From NCBI GenBank assembly GCA_963772225.1, contig CAVYWD010000002.1, forward strand, positions 1,550,001 through 1,614,000: a stretch of 64,000 bases of DNA. Direction: 5' to 3'. Source of the stretch: CAVYWD01 sp963772225. GTDB taxonomy: Bacteria > Myxococcota > Myxococcia > Myxococcales > UBA5297. Positions 1 through 11,017 of this stretch are shown piece by piece. Under the pieces are notes generated by a model. It made no database searches and was not told where the DNA came from. It worked only from the letters and a program-made list of their open reading frames with translations. The translations under genes and the position numbers were made by a program. Numbering within the stretch: position 1 is the stretch's first letter; the number at the start of each line of letters is the position of its first letter.

Positions 1-2
1 AA

Positions 3-695
3 GCCCTATTCCGCATCGTCGACGCATACGCCGCGGCCGTGCCCCCGGACGCGCGCGAGGCGCTGCGCGCGCTCGAGGAAGAAGCGGACTTCGCGTTCCT
101 GCGGGAGCAGCTTCCGAAATCGATCGAGCGGACGCTGGCCGGCGTCGACCGCGTCGCGGCAATCGTGCGCGGCATGAAGGAGTTCGCTCACCCCGATGGC
201 GGCCAGATCTGCGCGACGGACCTCAACCGAAGCATCGGCGTCGCGCTCGAGGTCGCTCGCCACGAATACAAGCACCTCGCGGACGTCGAGACGGAGCTGG
301 CCCAGCTCCCGCTCATCCATTGCCACCCTGGCGAGGTGAACCAGGTCCTCCTCAACTTGCTGGTGAACGCCGCGCACGCCATCGCCGATTGGAACAAGGG
401 CTCTGCGCGGCGCGGCACGATCCGGGTCTCGACGCGGCTCGAAAAAGACCACGTGGTCATCTCCATCGCAGACACGGGCACAGGCATCCCGGTCGAGGTG
501 CGCGACAAGGTCTTCAACCCGTTCTTCACGACCAAGGAGGTCGGTCGCGGCACGGGCCAGGGGCTTGCAATCTCCCGCGGCATCGTGAAGAAGCACCGCG
601 GTACGCTCTGGTTCGAGACCGAGGTCGGACGGGGCACGACGTTCTACGTGCGGATCCCCATCATCGACCCTGGCCCGCAGACCACGCCGCCGTAG
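3..695 (+). CDS. Sensor histidine kinase, C-terminal part (cut by window start)
   Basis: The frame is open from the window edge, so the N-terminal sensor part and the phospho-accepting His lie outside. The 230 visible residues hold the end of the dimerisation helices (VDRVAAIVRGMKEFAHP) and a full HATPase_c domain: N box NLLVNAAHAI, G1 box DTGTGIP, F box VFNPFFTTKE and G2 box GTGQGLAI. It would phosphorylate a response regulator that is not in view. It faces a convergent GH62 gene across a 13-bp perfect hairpin. The kinase assignment is firm; the input signal is unknown. Confidence 0.9.
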   Translation, partial: ALFRIVDAYAAAVPPDAREALRALEEEADFAFLREQLPKSIERTLAGVDRVAAIVRGMKEFAHPDGGQICATDLNRSIGVALEVARHEYKHLADVETELAQLPLIHCHPGEVNQVLLNLLVNAAHAIADWNKGSARRGTIRVSTRLEKDHVVISIADTGTGIPVEVRDKVFNPFFTTKEVGRGTGQGLAISRGIVKKHRGTLWFETEVGRGTTFYVRIPIIDPGPQTTPP

Positions 696-727
696 CTCGT
701 CCGCATACTCCGTCTTTGACTGGATCA

Positions 728-761
728 GACCGAGCTCGTCAGGAGCTCGACGAGCTCGGTC
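728..761. terminator. Hairpin between convergent genes
   Basis: GACCGAGCTCGTC at 728-740 pairs perfectly with GACGAGCTCGGTC at 749-761 around an 8-nt loop. It sits between two convergent stop codons (695 and 798). No T-run follows on either strand, so it may be a transcript-end or processing hairpin and not a classical intrinsic terminator. Confidence 0.5.
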
Positions 762-795
762 CGGCACTGCCCAAGGCTCCCGCGCTGGTCGCCCT

Positions 796-2106
796 TTAGT
801 TGGTCTTGGTCAAAAGGCCCAGCTTCCACGGCAACGTATTGTAATTACCCCCGGTCGCCGGATCCTTGCCTTGGTAGAGGTACTTGAGATTGCACGTGTC
901 GATCTCCAGCTTCTCGTCGTTGCCGGAGCGCAGCATCTCGCCGTGGCTGATGTCTTGTGTCCAGGCGCTCCCGCTGAAACTGACGTTCGCCGCCGAGGCG
1001 AACGGGCTCGAGTACTCTGCCTGGAGCGGGGTCCAAGCGCCGTCGAGCGCCGAGGCCGTCCACGAGCGGAAATAGCGCTTCCAGCCCGACGCGGAATCGT
1101 ACGACTCGACGAGCAGCAGGTACTTTCCGGTGCCCTTCATGCTGTAGACGTTGCATGCCTCGAACAGGCGGCCGGCGGGCGAGTCCGACATCACGATCAC
1201 CGGCTGACTGAAGCCGTTCGGAAAATTCGCGAGCGTGGTCTGTCCACGGTAGAGGTGCCCGTTATCGTCCGAGAAGAATAGGTAGCAGCTCTGGGTGTCG
1301 CAGATGGTCCAGAAGTCGATCATCCCTCCGCCGCCTTTGTTCTGTGCGACGATCGGCGGCTCGGATGAGTAGAACGACTTCGGGCTACTCCAGCCGGACG
1401 GATGGGTCACGTCGCTGTTGGTCGAGTAAACATTCCCCCACTCATAGACCATGTACCACAGCTTTTGGAACGTGAAATAGAACACCTGAGGCGCGGCGTG
1501 GCCATTGCCGAATGGCATCGGCGACTTCGGGGCAGCGCCGGCCTGGTTCCAGTCCGAGAAGCTCAAGGATTGGATGGTGTCGTTACCACTGGCATCCGTG
1601 ACGCTGGCGAAGATGTGCCAAAGGTTATCGAAGAACACGACCGAGGGATCCTTGATGCTCGTCGACCCGCTGGAAGGAGCGATGATCGGGCCGGTCGACG
1701 ACCACGTGAAGCGAGTGGGTACACCGCAGCTGGCGGCGCTGGTGTCGAAGGAGGCCGTGACCGTCTGGGCCGCGCTCAGGGCGACGGTGCAGGCCCCCGT
1801 CCCGCTGCAGGCGCCGCTCCAGCCGGCAAAGGTCGAGCCGCTGGCCGCGGTGGCCGTCAGGCTGACGCGGGTGCCGCCGGCGTAGCTCGCGATGCAGGTC
1901 GAGCCGCAGCTGACCCCCGCCGGGCTGGAGGTGACGGTTCCGCTGCCGGTGCCGGACTTCTTCACGGTGAGGCTGTCCATGGTCGCGCCACTACCGCCGA
2001 CGACCGCGATGCCGGAGATCTTCGTGTCGCTGATGTCGGCGAGCCGCTTCCTTGCGCCTCGCTCGTCCTCGGCTACCATTCGGCCCATGGACAAGCGCGC
2101 TCTCAT
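796..2106 (-). CDS. GH62 alpha-L-arabinofuranosidase, apparently missing its N-terminus
   Basis: Residues about 128-436 match glycoside hydrolase family 62: FTWSSTGPI, SIKDPSVVFF (conserved Asp), APQVFYF, IDFWTICD, CYLFFSDDNGH, GRLFEACNVYS (conserved Glu) and HGEMLRSG. GH62 enzymes remove arabinose side chains from arabinoxylan outside the cell. Residues about 50-118 form a Cys-containing, Gly/Ser/Thr-rich beta-repeat of the InlB-like type (FAGWSGACSGTGACTV). No signal peptide is present, although the enzyme should be secreted. A stop lies directly before ATG 2106, and the first 20 codons overlap the divergent GreA-like gene. The true 5' end with its export signal therefore seems lost. The family call is firm; function as it stands is doubtful. 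Confidence 0.85.
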   Translation of the reverse strand: MRARLSMGRMVAEDERGARKRLADISDTKISGIAVVGGSGATMDSLTVKKSGTGSGTVTSSPAGVSCGSTCIASYAGGTRVSLTATAASGSTFAGWSGACSGTGACTVALSAAQTVTASFDTSAASCGVPTRFTWSSTGPIIAPSSGSTSIKDPSVVFFDNLWHIFASVTDASGNDTIQSLSFSDWNQAGAAPKSPMPFGNGHAAPQVFYFTFQKLWYMVYEWGNVYSTNSDVTHPSGWSSPKSFYSSEPPIVAQNKGGGGMIDFWTICDTQSCYLFFSDDNGHLYRGQTTLANFPNGFSQPVIVMSDSPAGRLFEACNVYSMKGTGKYLLLVESYDSASGWKRYFRSWTASALDGAWTPLQAEYSSPFASAANVSFSGSAWTQDISHGEMLRSGNDEKLEIDTCNLKYLYQGKDPATGGNYNTLPWKLGLLTKTN

Positions 2107-2575
2107 TCAGCAGCTCAGCGACCGCCTCAGGGCGACCGCGAAAATGGCCCGCCGCGCCTCGCAGGACGCCGCTCAGGAGGCGCGCGAAGGCGCGACCCCC
2201 GCCGAGCGGCGCGAGGATGCGCGTGTCGCCCTCGAGAACGCCGGCCTCGCGCGAGGCCAGGAGCGGCGAGCCCTCCAAGCGGCGCAGGACCTCGCGGCCC
2301 TGGAGCGCTTTCGGCCCGGCGACTTCGCCCCGACCGCGGCGATAGGCCCCGGAGCCATCGTCGAGGTCGAGGACGAAGAAGGCGGCCGCACCTTCTTCCT
2401 GGCCCCCGTCGGCGCAGGCGAAGAGCTGACCGGGCCCGACGGCGACGGGATCCTCTCGGTGGTCACGCCGAACTCGCCGGTCGGGCGGGCGGTGCTCGGC
2501 AAGCGCCGCGGCGACAGCTTCGAGGTCACCGTCGGCGGCGAGCCGCGGGAGCTGACCATCACCTTCGTCGCCTAG
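2087..2575 (+). CDS. GreA/GreB-type transcription elongation factor-like protein
   Basis: The product is 162 aa. The N-terminal half is a long charged helix region (MDKRALIQQLSDRL, then Ala/Arg/Glu-rich) that fits the coiled coil of Gre factors. The C-terminal half (IVEVEDEEGGRTFFLAPVG, ILSVVTPNSPVGRAVLGK, GDSFEV) matches the GreA/GreB FKBP-like domain, with the SPVGRAVLGK-type signature. Such proteins bind the RNA polymerase secondary channel or, as Gre paralogues, modulate it. ATG 2087 starts inside the 5' end of the opposite-strand GH62 frame. It ends at a hairpin shared with convergent prkA. Confidence 0.8.
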   Translation: MDKRALIQQLSDRLRATAKMARRASQDAAQEAREGATPAERREDARVALENAGLARGQERRALQAAQDLAALERFRPGDFAPTAAIGPGAIVEVEDEEGGRTFFLAPVGAGEELTGPDGDGILSVVTPNSPVGRAVLGKRRGDSFEVTVGGEPRELTITFVA

Positions 2576-2645
2576 AGACCTCGCCTTCCTCGGAGCGTTG
2601 CGACTCCGTCGCTCGGCGTGGCATCGGGCATCGGCACCAATGCTG

Positions 2646-2675
2646 GGGACCCCGCCCATCGCTGGGCAGGGTCCC
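2646..2675. terminator. Bidirectional hairpin between greA-like gene and prkA
   Basis: A 13-bp stem, GGGACCCCGCCCA against TGGGCAGGGTCCC with one mismatch and a 4-nt loop, lies between convergent stops at 2575 and 2733. On the minus strand a short T-rich stretch (CTTTCTA) lies on the upstream side only, so termination efficiency is uncertain. Confidence 0.55.
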
Positions 2676-2732
2676 TAGAAAGCTTCATTCCATCGACCGA
2701 GGTGGAATCCTTAGGGTGATCCGACGGGCCTT

Positions 2733-4793
<2,061 letters not shown>

Positions 4794-5311
4794 CGGTGAA
4801 CCTCGTCGATGGAAGGCGCTTCTGACGTTGAACTCAACCGCTCGGACGAAAAGCTCTCTTCAAAGGTAGGTCCGTTCCGTGACGCTTTTCTAGTATGGAC
4901 CCGCGCGGCAATCCGCCGCATGGAGAGGAGCCTTCCGCGCCGCCTACCCCATTCTTAACCCGCGGCAACCCTGCAGCACTCCCGAGATATTTCCAGCGCG
5001 AAGGCCCCGCCCTCCTCAAATAGGCGAGCCCCAGGACGAACGTCCTCGGAAAGTATAGGCGTCTGCTTTCCGCCCGAGCAACCGCGCTTCGAGGCCTCTC
5101 GGGGCTTTCTGTCGATGCTAGCCCAAGCTGGGGAGTCCGGCCTGCTCCGACAAACGGGGCCTGCCTGGCCGAGCGAGCCGTCGCGCGCCGCCAATTGGGT
5201 GCTTCCGCCGCTCGGCACGAAGAGCGATGTCAAGCACCGCACACCCCGCGCCGAGCTTGGCCCTGGAGCGTACCTTGCGCCCTCTCGCGCGCTCGCTATT
5301 CTCTCGCGCCC
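4794..5311. other. Divergent intergenic region, no gene seen
   Basis: These 518 bases separate divergent prkA and the glycosyltransferase and must hold both promoters. Short frames here lack ribosome-binding sites and family-like sequence. No convincing -35/-10 pair or sigma-54 (-24 GG/-12 GC) motif could be fixed by eye. Confidence 0.5.
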
Positions 5312-6898
5312 ATGGATGACACCTCGCAAAGCCTGCCGGCCCCCGGCGCGGCCGAATTGGCTGTCGCGCGCCCCCGCATGACCCTCGACAAGAGCGACAT
5401 CGCAGCCCTCGGCGCGCTGCTCTTCGCGTTCGCGGCCGTGCGCCTGGCCCTCTTTCCCTTCGCCGAGAGCCTCTTTGGCGACGGCGTGGTCCGCAGCGAG
5501 ATCGCGGAGCGCTGGGCGCGGGACCCGCACCTGGTCCGCAGCTTCAAGGACGGCGTCTACCAGTTTGGCCCGCTCCAGTTCTACCTGACCGCTCCGCTGC
5601 TCTGGCTCTGGCCTTCGCGCGAGCACGCGCCGCGGCTCCTGAGCCTGCTCTTCTCGCTCGCCTCGGTCATCCCCGCCTACCGCCTGGGCCGTCGGCTCTT
5701 CTCGCGGCAGGCGGCCGTCGTGGCGGGGCTCAGCATGGCGGCCTGGGGGCTGCACATCCAGGCCTCCACCACCGCTGCCAGCGAGGCCGTCTTCCTGGCG
5801 CTGCTCTTCTTTTGCCTCGACGCCCTCTTCGAAGGCCTGGAGGACGTGCGCTTCGGCCCGCTCGCGCGCTCGGCCCTGTTCGCGAACTTGATGTGCGCCC
5901 TGCGGTACGACGGCTGGATCTACCTGCCGCTGCTCGGGGGCGTCGTCGCGATGTGGGGCAAAGATCGCGTCGCCGCGGGCACCCGGGCGGTGCTCTACCT
6001 GGCCCTCTGCTCGGTCTTCCCGCTCTGGTGGATGCAGGGCAACGAGAAGGCGACCGGCGACGCGCTCTACCCGGTCCACTACATCAACGACTTTCATCGG
6101 CGCTGGGCGCAGGAGACCGTGGGCTGGATGGGGAGCCTCGGCTTCCGGGCACAGGCGCTCTTCTTCTGGCCTGGGGTGCTGCTCGTCACTTGCTCGGCGT
6201 TCGTCGGGGTCTTCGCCATCGCGGGGATGGTCCGCGCCTTCCGCCGGAAGGAGAAGCGGACCCTGGCGCTCCTGGCCATCATCCCGGCGGCCTATTACAC
6301 GCTCCGCGGCGTCCTCCTCGCCGACTTCGCGCCACTGGCTCGGTTCGCCATGGCCCAGGTGGCGCTCTCGCTGTTCTACGTCCAGGACGGCTTCGACGCG
6401 CTCACCGCCCGGTTTTCCGGAGGCGGCCGGAAGGCCCTGGCGGCCGCCGCGGCCATCACCGCCGTCGGGTTCACCGTCGGCCTCGGGTGGGTGACGGCAT
6501 GGAAGACCGGCGGCACGGCCGAGGCGCTGCGGCCCATCAGCCCGCTCTCGACGCTTCCCACCGACCAGATGGCCGCCGCGCGGTTCATCCAGGCGCACAT
6601 CGGGCCGGAGGAGTCGCTGGTGGTCGACGAGGCTCCTCAATACGTCGACCTGAACGTCGCCTTCTTCACCGGGCTGCCCGAGACCCGGCTCATCCGCAAG
6701 CGTTGGGAAGACTATGAGAAGCGAATCGTCGAATCGCCGAATGCTCCCTGGCTGCTGGCCGCCCACAACGGCAAGCTGCAAGAAGAGGGCGTGCGGGCCG
6801 GCGAGCCGTCCATCACCTGGAGAGGCCGCCGCTTCGAGCGCGCCCTGCAGGCCTCCGAGTCGCTGACGGTCTACCGCGAGGCGCTGCCCGGCTCGTGA
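5312..6898 (+). CDS. PMT/ArnT-type integral membrane glycosyltransferase
   Basis: The 528-aa polytopic protein has an acidic motif early in the first extracytoplasmic loop (FGDGVVRSEIAERWARDP) and a dozen or so hydrophobic helices. It ends in a soluble domain (about residues 410-528) with VDEAPQYVDLNVAFFTG. This is the layout of GT-C enzymes (GT39/GT83, PMT_2) that use polyprenyl-phosphate sugars to modify proteins or lipids at the membrane. ATG 5312 precedes the first helix; the upstream open frame is not protein-like. Acceptor and sugar cannot be told. A second GT-C enzyme is at 45006. Confidence 0.8.
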   Translation: MDDTSQSLPAPGAAELAVARPRMTLDKSDIAALGALLFAFAAVRLALFPFAESLFGDGVVRSEIAERWARDPHLVRSFKDGVYQFGPLQFYLTAPLLWLWPSREHAPRLLSLLFSLASVIPAYRLGRRLFSRQAAVVAGLSMAAWGLHIQASTTAASEAVFLALLFFCLDALFEGLEDVRFGPLARSALFANLMCALRYDGWIYLPLLGGVVAMWGKDRVAAGTRAVLYLALCSVFPLWWMQGNEKATGDALYPVHYINDFHRRWAQETVGWMGSLGFRAQALFFWPGVLLVTCSAFVGVFAIAGMVRAFRRKEKRTLALLAIIPAAYYTLRGVLLADFAPLARFAMAQVALSLFYVQDGFDALTARFSGGGRKALAAAAAITAVGFTVGLGWVTAWKTGGTAEALRPISPLSTLPTDQMAAARFIQAHIGPEESLVVDEAPQYVDLNVAFFTGLPETRLIRKRWEDYEKRIVESPNAPWLLAAHNGKLQEEGVRAGEPSITWRGRRFERALQASESLTVYREALPGS

Positions 6899-7008
6899 GG
6901 CGGGGAGGGGTGGGAAAATCCGCGCACGACGATCGCCGACTTTCGCCACAGCTCCCACCGCCTTCCGCGACCCCGTCGCGGTAACCGCTTTCGTTAGAGA
7001 TCCCGGAG

Positions 7009-7440
7009 CTAGGGGTCCACCTCGACGGGGTCTCCCTCCTCGGCGGACGCTCGGCGAAGCAGGGCAATCTGGACGCCGCTGCGGTCGTCCAGCTCGGTGA
7101 TGGTGGCGATGAACACCTTGCCCCTGACCTTGGGAGAGAACGTGTATGTCACCGTCCCCAGGTCCGCCTCCCCGGCGAGCTTGGGGCTGATGGAGAGCTT
7201 GGTCGCGTAGAACTCGAGGACCTTCTTCAGCTCCGCGCGGACGACGTACACCGCCTGAAGGCTGTCCGCGGAGCGGTCGCGGCTGACGATGACCTCGTTG
7301 TCGACCGCGCCCTGCTTGGGCGCGAAGACCGGCAAGGGCGCGAACTCCTTCTCCAGCTCATGGACATTGAACCGGCGCGCGTCCTGCGCCAGCGCGACCG
7401 CAGGAAGGCAGGCGAGGGCCAACGCGCAAAGGCGAAGCAT
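7009..7440 (-). CDS. Small exported protein of unknown function
   Basis: The 143-aa product has a clear Sec signal peptide (MLRLCALALACLPAVALA, cleavage before QDARR). The mature part is about 125 residues of mixed alpha/beta sequence with no Cys and no motif I recognise (EVIVSRDRSADSLQAVYVVR, KVFIATITEL). ATG 7440 was chosen because the signal peptide starts there; the longer frame upstream is a shadow of the diguanylate cyclase. It ends convergent with the glycosyltransferase. Confidence 0.7.
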   Translation of the reverse strand: MLRLCALALACLPAVALAQDARRFNVHELEKEFAPLPVFAPKQGAVDNEVIVSRDRSADSLQAVYVVRAELKKVLEFYATKLSISPKLAGEADLGTVTYTFSPKVRGKVFIATITELDDRSGVQIALLRRASAEEGDPVEVDP

Positions 7441-7563
7441 GGTGGACCTCTCGTCGTTCTGAACGGGTAACCTGACGCATGGTAGGGAGCCGCTCGGGAG
7501 CCTGTCAATTCGGCGCCCGCTCGGGCCGGCGCCAGCTTGAGTCGCCCGGGGCGACCGGGGAAG

Positions 7564-8577
7564 ATGCCTTGCGTGAGCTCGCCGCCCGAAGAGAGCCCGT
7601 CTTCCACGCCGACCCGCCGGCTGGAGCGGCCGCCCGCGTTCGCAGGTCGCAGGGTGCTCGTCGTGGACGACGACCGCGCCGTCATCACGCTGGTCGAGGA
7701 CGGCCTGCGCGCCGGCGGGTACCTCTTCGACGAGGCGTTCGACGGGCCCGGCGCGCTCGCCCAGGTGCGGGACAAGAAGCCCGACCTCTTGCTGCTCGAC
7801 TTGGAGCTCCCGGGCCTCTCCGGCGCGGAGGTGTGCCGCATCGTCAAGGCCAACCAGGGGGACGCGGCCTTCGGCTTCCTCCCGATCATCCTGATGACCG
7901 CCCGCTCCCGCATTGGCAAGGTGGAGGCGCTGGAGCTCGGCGCGGACGACTACCTGACCAAGCCGTTCGACCTCCAGGAGCTCTCGGCGCGTGTGAAGAG
8001 CATGCTCCGGCTCAAGGCGCTCCAGGACGAGCTCACCCAGAAGTGCCGCGACCTGGACCGCATGAACCAGGACCTGGAGCGCAAGTCGCACGAGCTGGAG
8101 CTGCTCTCGCGCATCGACCCGCTGACCGGGCTGTTTAACCGGCGCTACTTCGAAGAGCGCATGAAGGTGGAATTCGCGCGCTGCCAGCGCTACCAGTCCA
8201 CGCTGTGTTGCCTGATGATCGACATCGACCACTTCAAGCGCGTCAACGACACCCGCGGCCACGCCGCCGGCGACGCCGCGCTCAAAGAGCTCGCCCATTG
8301 CCTGCGCGCCACGCTGCGCGAGGTGGACCTGCTCGCGCGCTTCGGCGGCGAGGAGTTCGTCGCGCTGCTGCCGGCCACCCGCCAGGCCGAGGGGCTCGCG
8401 GCCGCCGAGCGCGTCCGCAGGGCTGTCGCGAGCACGCCCATCGGAATCACCGTGTCCATCGGCGTGTCGAGCTTTCCAGGGCCGGAGACGACCGACCCGG
8501 AGGCGCTGCTGCGCGCCGCCGACCGCGCGCTCTATCGGGCCAAGGGCGCGGGCCGCAACCGCGTCGAGGCCGCGTAA
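7564..8577 (+). CDS. Response regulator-diguanylate cyclase (REC-GGDEF)
   Basis: A REC domain (VLVVDDDRA, phospho-acceptor D79 in LLLLDLELPG, Lys in YLTKPF) is joined by a coiled-coil linker (about residues 145-180) to a GGDEF domain with intact signature GGEEF at 261-265. An inhibitory site REVD lies five residues before it, the canonical RxxD-x5-GGEEF spacing. It should make cyclic di-GMP from two GTP when phosphorylated and be subject to product inhibition. The start is ATG 7564 or GTG 7573 (GGGGAAG lies just upstream). The lipoprotein gene follows 11 bp after the stop, so the two are probably co-transcribed. Confidence 0.93.
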   Translation: MPCVSSPPEESPSSTPTRRLERPPAFAGRRVLVVDDDRAVITLVEDGLRAGGYLFDEAFDGPGALAQVRDKKPDLLLLDLELPGLSGAEVCRIVKANQGDAAFGFLPIILMTARSRIGKVEALELGADDYLTKPFDLQELSARVKSMLRLKALQDELTQKCRDLDRMNQDLERKSHELELLSRIDPLTGLFNRRYFEERMKVEFARCQRYQSTLCCLMIDIDHFKRVNDTRGHAAGDAALKELAHCLRATLREVDLLARFGGEEFVALLPATRQAEGLAAAERVRRAVASTPIGITVSIGVSSFPGPETTDPEALLRAADRALYRAKGAGRNRVEAA

Positions 8578-8588
8578 AGGAAAAGCCC

Positions 8589-8993
8589 ATGAAACGCCTG
8601 GCCGCCGCTCTCCTGTGCCTGGCCTCCTGCGGGTCGCCCCAGGAGGCTGTGGTCCAGTTTCACCGGGCGCTCGCCCACGGCGACGGCGCGGAGGCGCTCA
8701 AGCGACTCTCCGCCGATACGCGCGCCGCGCTCGCCCAGCGCGCCAAGCAAGTCTCCGACGCGACCGGCGGGGCCGTGTCCGCCGACCCGGCTGCGATGAT
8801 CGCCCAGGGGCCCGCCGCCCTCTACCCAGGCCCGGCGAACGCGTCGGAGGTGACGGTGGTGGAGGTCCAGGGGCTCCGCGCCAAGGTCCGCGCCCCCGTG
8901 GCTGGCGCGCCGACCGAAGTCGAGCTCGTCCGCGAGGGCGGGCGCTGGCACCTGGCGCTGCCGACGTCGACGCTTTCTCCGAGCGCCCCGTAG
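8589..8993 (+). CDS. Small lipoprotein of unknown function
   Basis: The 134-aa product has a lipobox (LLCLASCG, lipidated C14), followed by a domain beginning QEAVVQFHRALAHGDGAEALKRL. This resembles the helical start of NTF2-like or DUF4878-type lipoproteins, with a C-terminal strand VELVREGGRWHLALP that fits the same fold. AAAGGAAAAG precedes ATG 8589. It lies 11 bp after the diguanylate cyclase and may share its transcript. Function unknown; the NTF2-like fold is an inference. Confidence 0.75.
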   Translation: MKRLAAALLCLASCGSPQEAVVQFHRALAHGDGAEALKRLSADTRAALAQRAKQVSDATGGAVSADPAAMIAQGPAALYPGPANASEVTVVEVQGLRAKVRAPVAGAPTEVELVREGGRWHLALPTSTLSPSAP

Positions 8994-8994
8994 C

Positions 8995-9640
8995 GTGGGG
9001 GTTCGAAGCAAGGTCCCGCTGGGTCTGAGCGGGTTGCTCTTCCTGGTCGTCTTGGGGGCCGGGGCCTTCCGATTCCGGGGCGGCTGGGGCGCGCAGAATG
9101 CGGTGCCCGCGGCGGCCGTCCTCGCGTATTTGGGCTGGCTCGTCTCGAAACCCTCCTCGTGTCCGTCCGCGACGTGTCGTTGCTCGAGGCCGGCGGCGAC
9201 CGGGGCAGCTGCGAGTGGTACGCCGCCGCGCAAGGGGCGACCGTGCTTCTCGCGCTCCTGTCCCCAGGGCTCCACGCTCCAGTCGGCGCGAGCGCGGCCG
9301 GGCTCACATTGCTCTTGGCCGGATTCGCGCTGCGCCTGAGCGCCATCCGGACGCTGGGGCGCCTCTACTCGCGGCGCGCGAGGCTTCCCGTAGGGCACCG
9401 CGTGGTGAGCGCGGGGCCCTATCGGCTGGTGCGGCATCCGGCGTACCTGGGCACTCTCGCCAGGCACCTGGGATTCGCCCTCGCGCTCGGGAGCTTAGGC
9501 GGCGCTCGCGGCCTTTGGCCGCGCTGTTCGTGCCGATGGTGGTGCGCCGAATCCGCGTGGAGGAGCGCCTGCTGTTCGAGCTCGCGGGGTACGGCGAGCA
9601 CGCTCAGGGCCGAAAGCGCCTCGTCCCGTGGGTGTGGTGA
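8995..9640 (+). pseudogene. Isoprenylcysteine carboxyl methyltransferase-family gene with two frameshifts
   Basis: Three frames must be joined to give one protein. The N-terminal helix and WGAQNAVPAAAVLAYLGWLVS run from GTG 8995. From about 9145-9165 another frame gives VSVRDVSLLEAGGDRGSCEW and the methyltransferase core YRLVRHPAYLG. From about 9510-9517 a third frame gives RRIRVEERLLFELAGYGEH and a closing RLVPWVW. This order matches membrane methyltransferases of the ICMT/PEMT fold (SAM-binding RHPxY). Either the gene is broken twice or two bases are misread. It abuts the lipoprotein gene. Confidence 0.75.
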
Positions 9641-9690
9641 AGCGCCGATCGTTGGCGCCCCGACCCGGGCTCGAGAGGGAGGATCGAGAC

Positions 9691-10050
9691 CTACGCCGGC
9701 GGCGCAAAGACCCGCAGCCGGTGTCCGTCCGGGTCCAGGGCGACGAAGGTGTAGCCGAAGTCGAGCTGGGTCGGGCCTTCAGCCACCCGGAGCCCGCGCG
9801 CGCTCCAGTCGGCGTGGGCGGCCCGGACCGCGGCGGCGTCGGCCACTTGAAACAGGACTTCGGCGCCTCCGGGCGATGTCGCCGCCGGGGCGACCTCGGC
9901 GCGCGCCCATAGGCCCAGCATGCCGCCGGACGCGAGCGGGAACAGGACGAAGCCGGGCGCCGATTCGGCCGGCGCTCGGCCGAGCAGGTGCGCGTACAGC
10001 GGCGCGCTCTGGAGCGGGGATTCGACGTAGAGGACGAGGCTGGGTTCCAT
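9691..10050 (-). CDS. VOC (glyoxalase/bleomycin-resistance fold) protein
   Basis: The 119-aa product is a single vicinal-oxygen-chelate domain: ESPLQSAPLYAHLLG, GMLGLWARAEV, GAEVLFQVAD, GYTFVALDPDGHRLRVFAP. The closing DPDGHRLRVF is typical of this family. Metal ligands and substrate cannot be assigned safely. It lies 105 bp downstream of a WYL-type regulator on the same strand. Regulator-VOC pairs of this kind are common, so control by that regulator is likely. Confidence 0.85.
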   Translation of the reverse strand: MEPSLVLYVESPLQSAPLYAHLLGRAPAESAPGFVLFPLASGGMLGLWARAEVAPAATSPGGAEVLFQVADAAAVRAAHADWSARGLRVAEGPTQLDFGYTFVALDPDGHRLRVFAPPA

Positions 10051-10155
10051 GGCTCTTCTCCTTGCGGTTCGACCGCGGGGACATTTCGCGCGGCCTCTGA
10101 GGAGAACGATGCCTGGCCCCTGCTGCCAATTTCTGTCAGTAATCGAGCTCCGCCC

Positions 10156-10854
10156 TCAGCCGGGCGACGGCGGCGGGATGCCCTCTCGCTCTCGCCACTC
10201 GGCGAGCAGCGCCGCGCGGGGGCGGCCGGACCGCTCGCGGGTGGTCGTCCACCGCGCGATCCGGTCGGCTCGGAAGGAGCGAAAGTCCTGGCGGGCCTCG
10301 CACCAGGCGACGACCACGCGGGCGCTCTCGAAGAAGCCGATGGCGATGGGCCAGACGGTCCGCTCGCTCCGGGCGCCGCGCCCGTCCGCGTACTCGATGC
10401 GCGCGCGGAGCTGGTCGCGGATGCAGCGGCGCACCTCGGCGAGCGACACCCTCTCCGGCGGGCGGCGCCAGGCAGGGCCCGCCAGGAGCGCGGTCTCGTC
10501 GGCGGCGGCGCGCAAGGAGCGCGGGAGCACGGCGCGGATCTTGGCCAGGGCGTCGGCGCCGGCCTTGGCCAACTCGGCGTCGGCGTGCTGGGCCGCGAGC
10601 CGCAGGCCGAGCATCAGGGCCTCCAGCTCCTCGTCCTTGAACATCAGCGGCGGCAAGAGGAAGCCCGGGCGGAGCAGGTAGCCCACGCCCGCCGCGCCCT
10701 CGATGCCCGCCCCCTGCGCGCGCAGGGCGTCGACGTCGCGGTACACCGAGCGAACCGAGACGCCCAGCTCCGACGCCAGCGCCGCCGCGGTCACGGGGTG
10801 GCGATGGCGCCGGAGCAGCTGGACCAGGGTGAGAAGGCGACTGGCGCGGGACAT
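10156..10854 (-). CDS. YafY/PafC-type WYL-domain transcriptional regulator
   Basis: The 232-aa product has an N-terminal HTH_11 domain (VTAAALASELGVSVRSVYRDVDAL) and a C-terminal WYL region, with RVVVAWCEARQDFRSFRADRI matching the core of that ligand-sensing domain. Such proteins repress or activate the neighbouring enzyme gene. Start ATG 10854 places the HTH at the usual N-terminal distance; the frame continues upstream but reads as a shadow of the divergent gene. It is upstream of and co-directional with the VOC gene. Confidence 0.9.
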   Translation of the reverse strand: MSRASRLLTLVQLLRRHRHPVTAAALASELGVSVRSVYRDVDALRAQGAGIEGAAGVGYLLRPGFLLPPLMFKDEELEALMLGLRLAAQHADAELAKAGADALAKIRAVLPRSLRAAADETALLAGPAWRRPPERVSLAEVRRCIRDQLRARIEYADGRGARSERTVWPIAIGFFESARVVVAWCEARQDFRSFRADRIARWTTTRERSGRPRAALLAEWREREGIPPPSPG

Positions 10855-10960
10855 GGGGCCAATCCTGTCACTTCCCGCGCAACGCTTCCGCCGATGAGGC
10901 GATCGCCGGCGGCGGTGGTGCGCCCCGCCGAGGTGCGTGGCGAAGGCGAGAGAGCGCCGC

Positions 10961-10988
10961 TTGACACAGGCGAGGTCCATCCTAGGTT
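10961..10988 (+). promoter_or_regulatory. Sigma-70-like promoter for the 11018 gene
   Basis: TTGACA (10961-10966) is followed 16 bp later by TAGGTT (10983-10988). The expected transcript start near 10996 would allow ATG 11018, which has AGGAGA at 11006-11011, as the start codon. Confidence 0.5.
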
Positions 10989-11017
10989 CCTGCCACTCGA
11001 TGGCGCAGGAGACCGGC

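Noticed and set aside
4955..6958. 667-aa open frame antisense to the glycosyltransferase
   Set aside because: Arg/Glu/Gly/Pro-rich shadow; the plus strand has a proper polytopic membrane protein.
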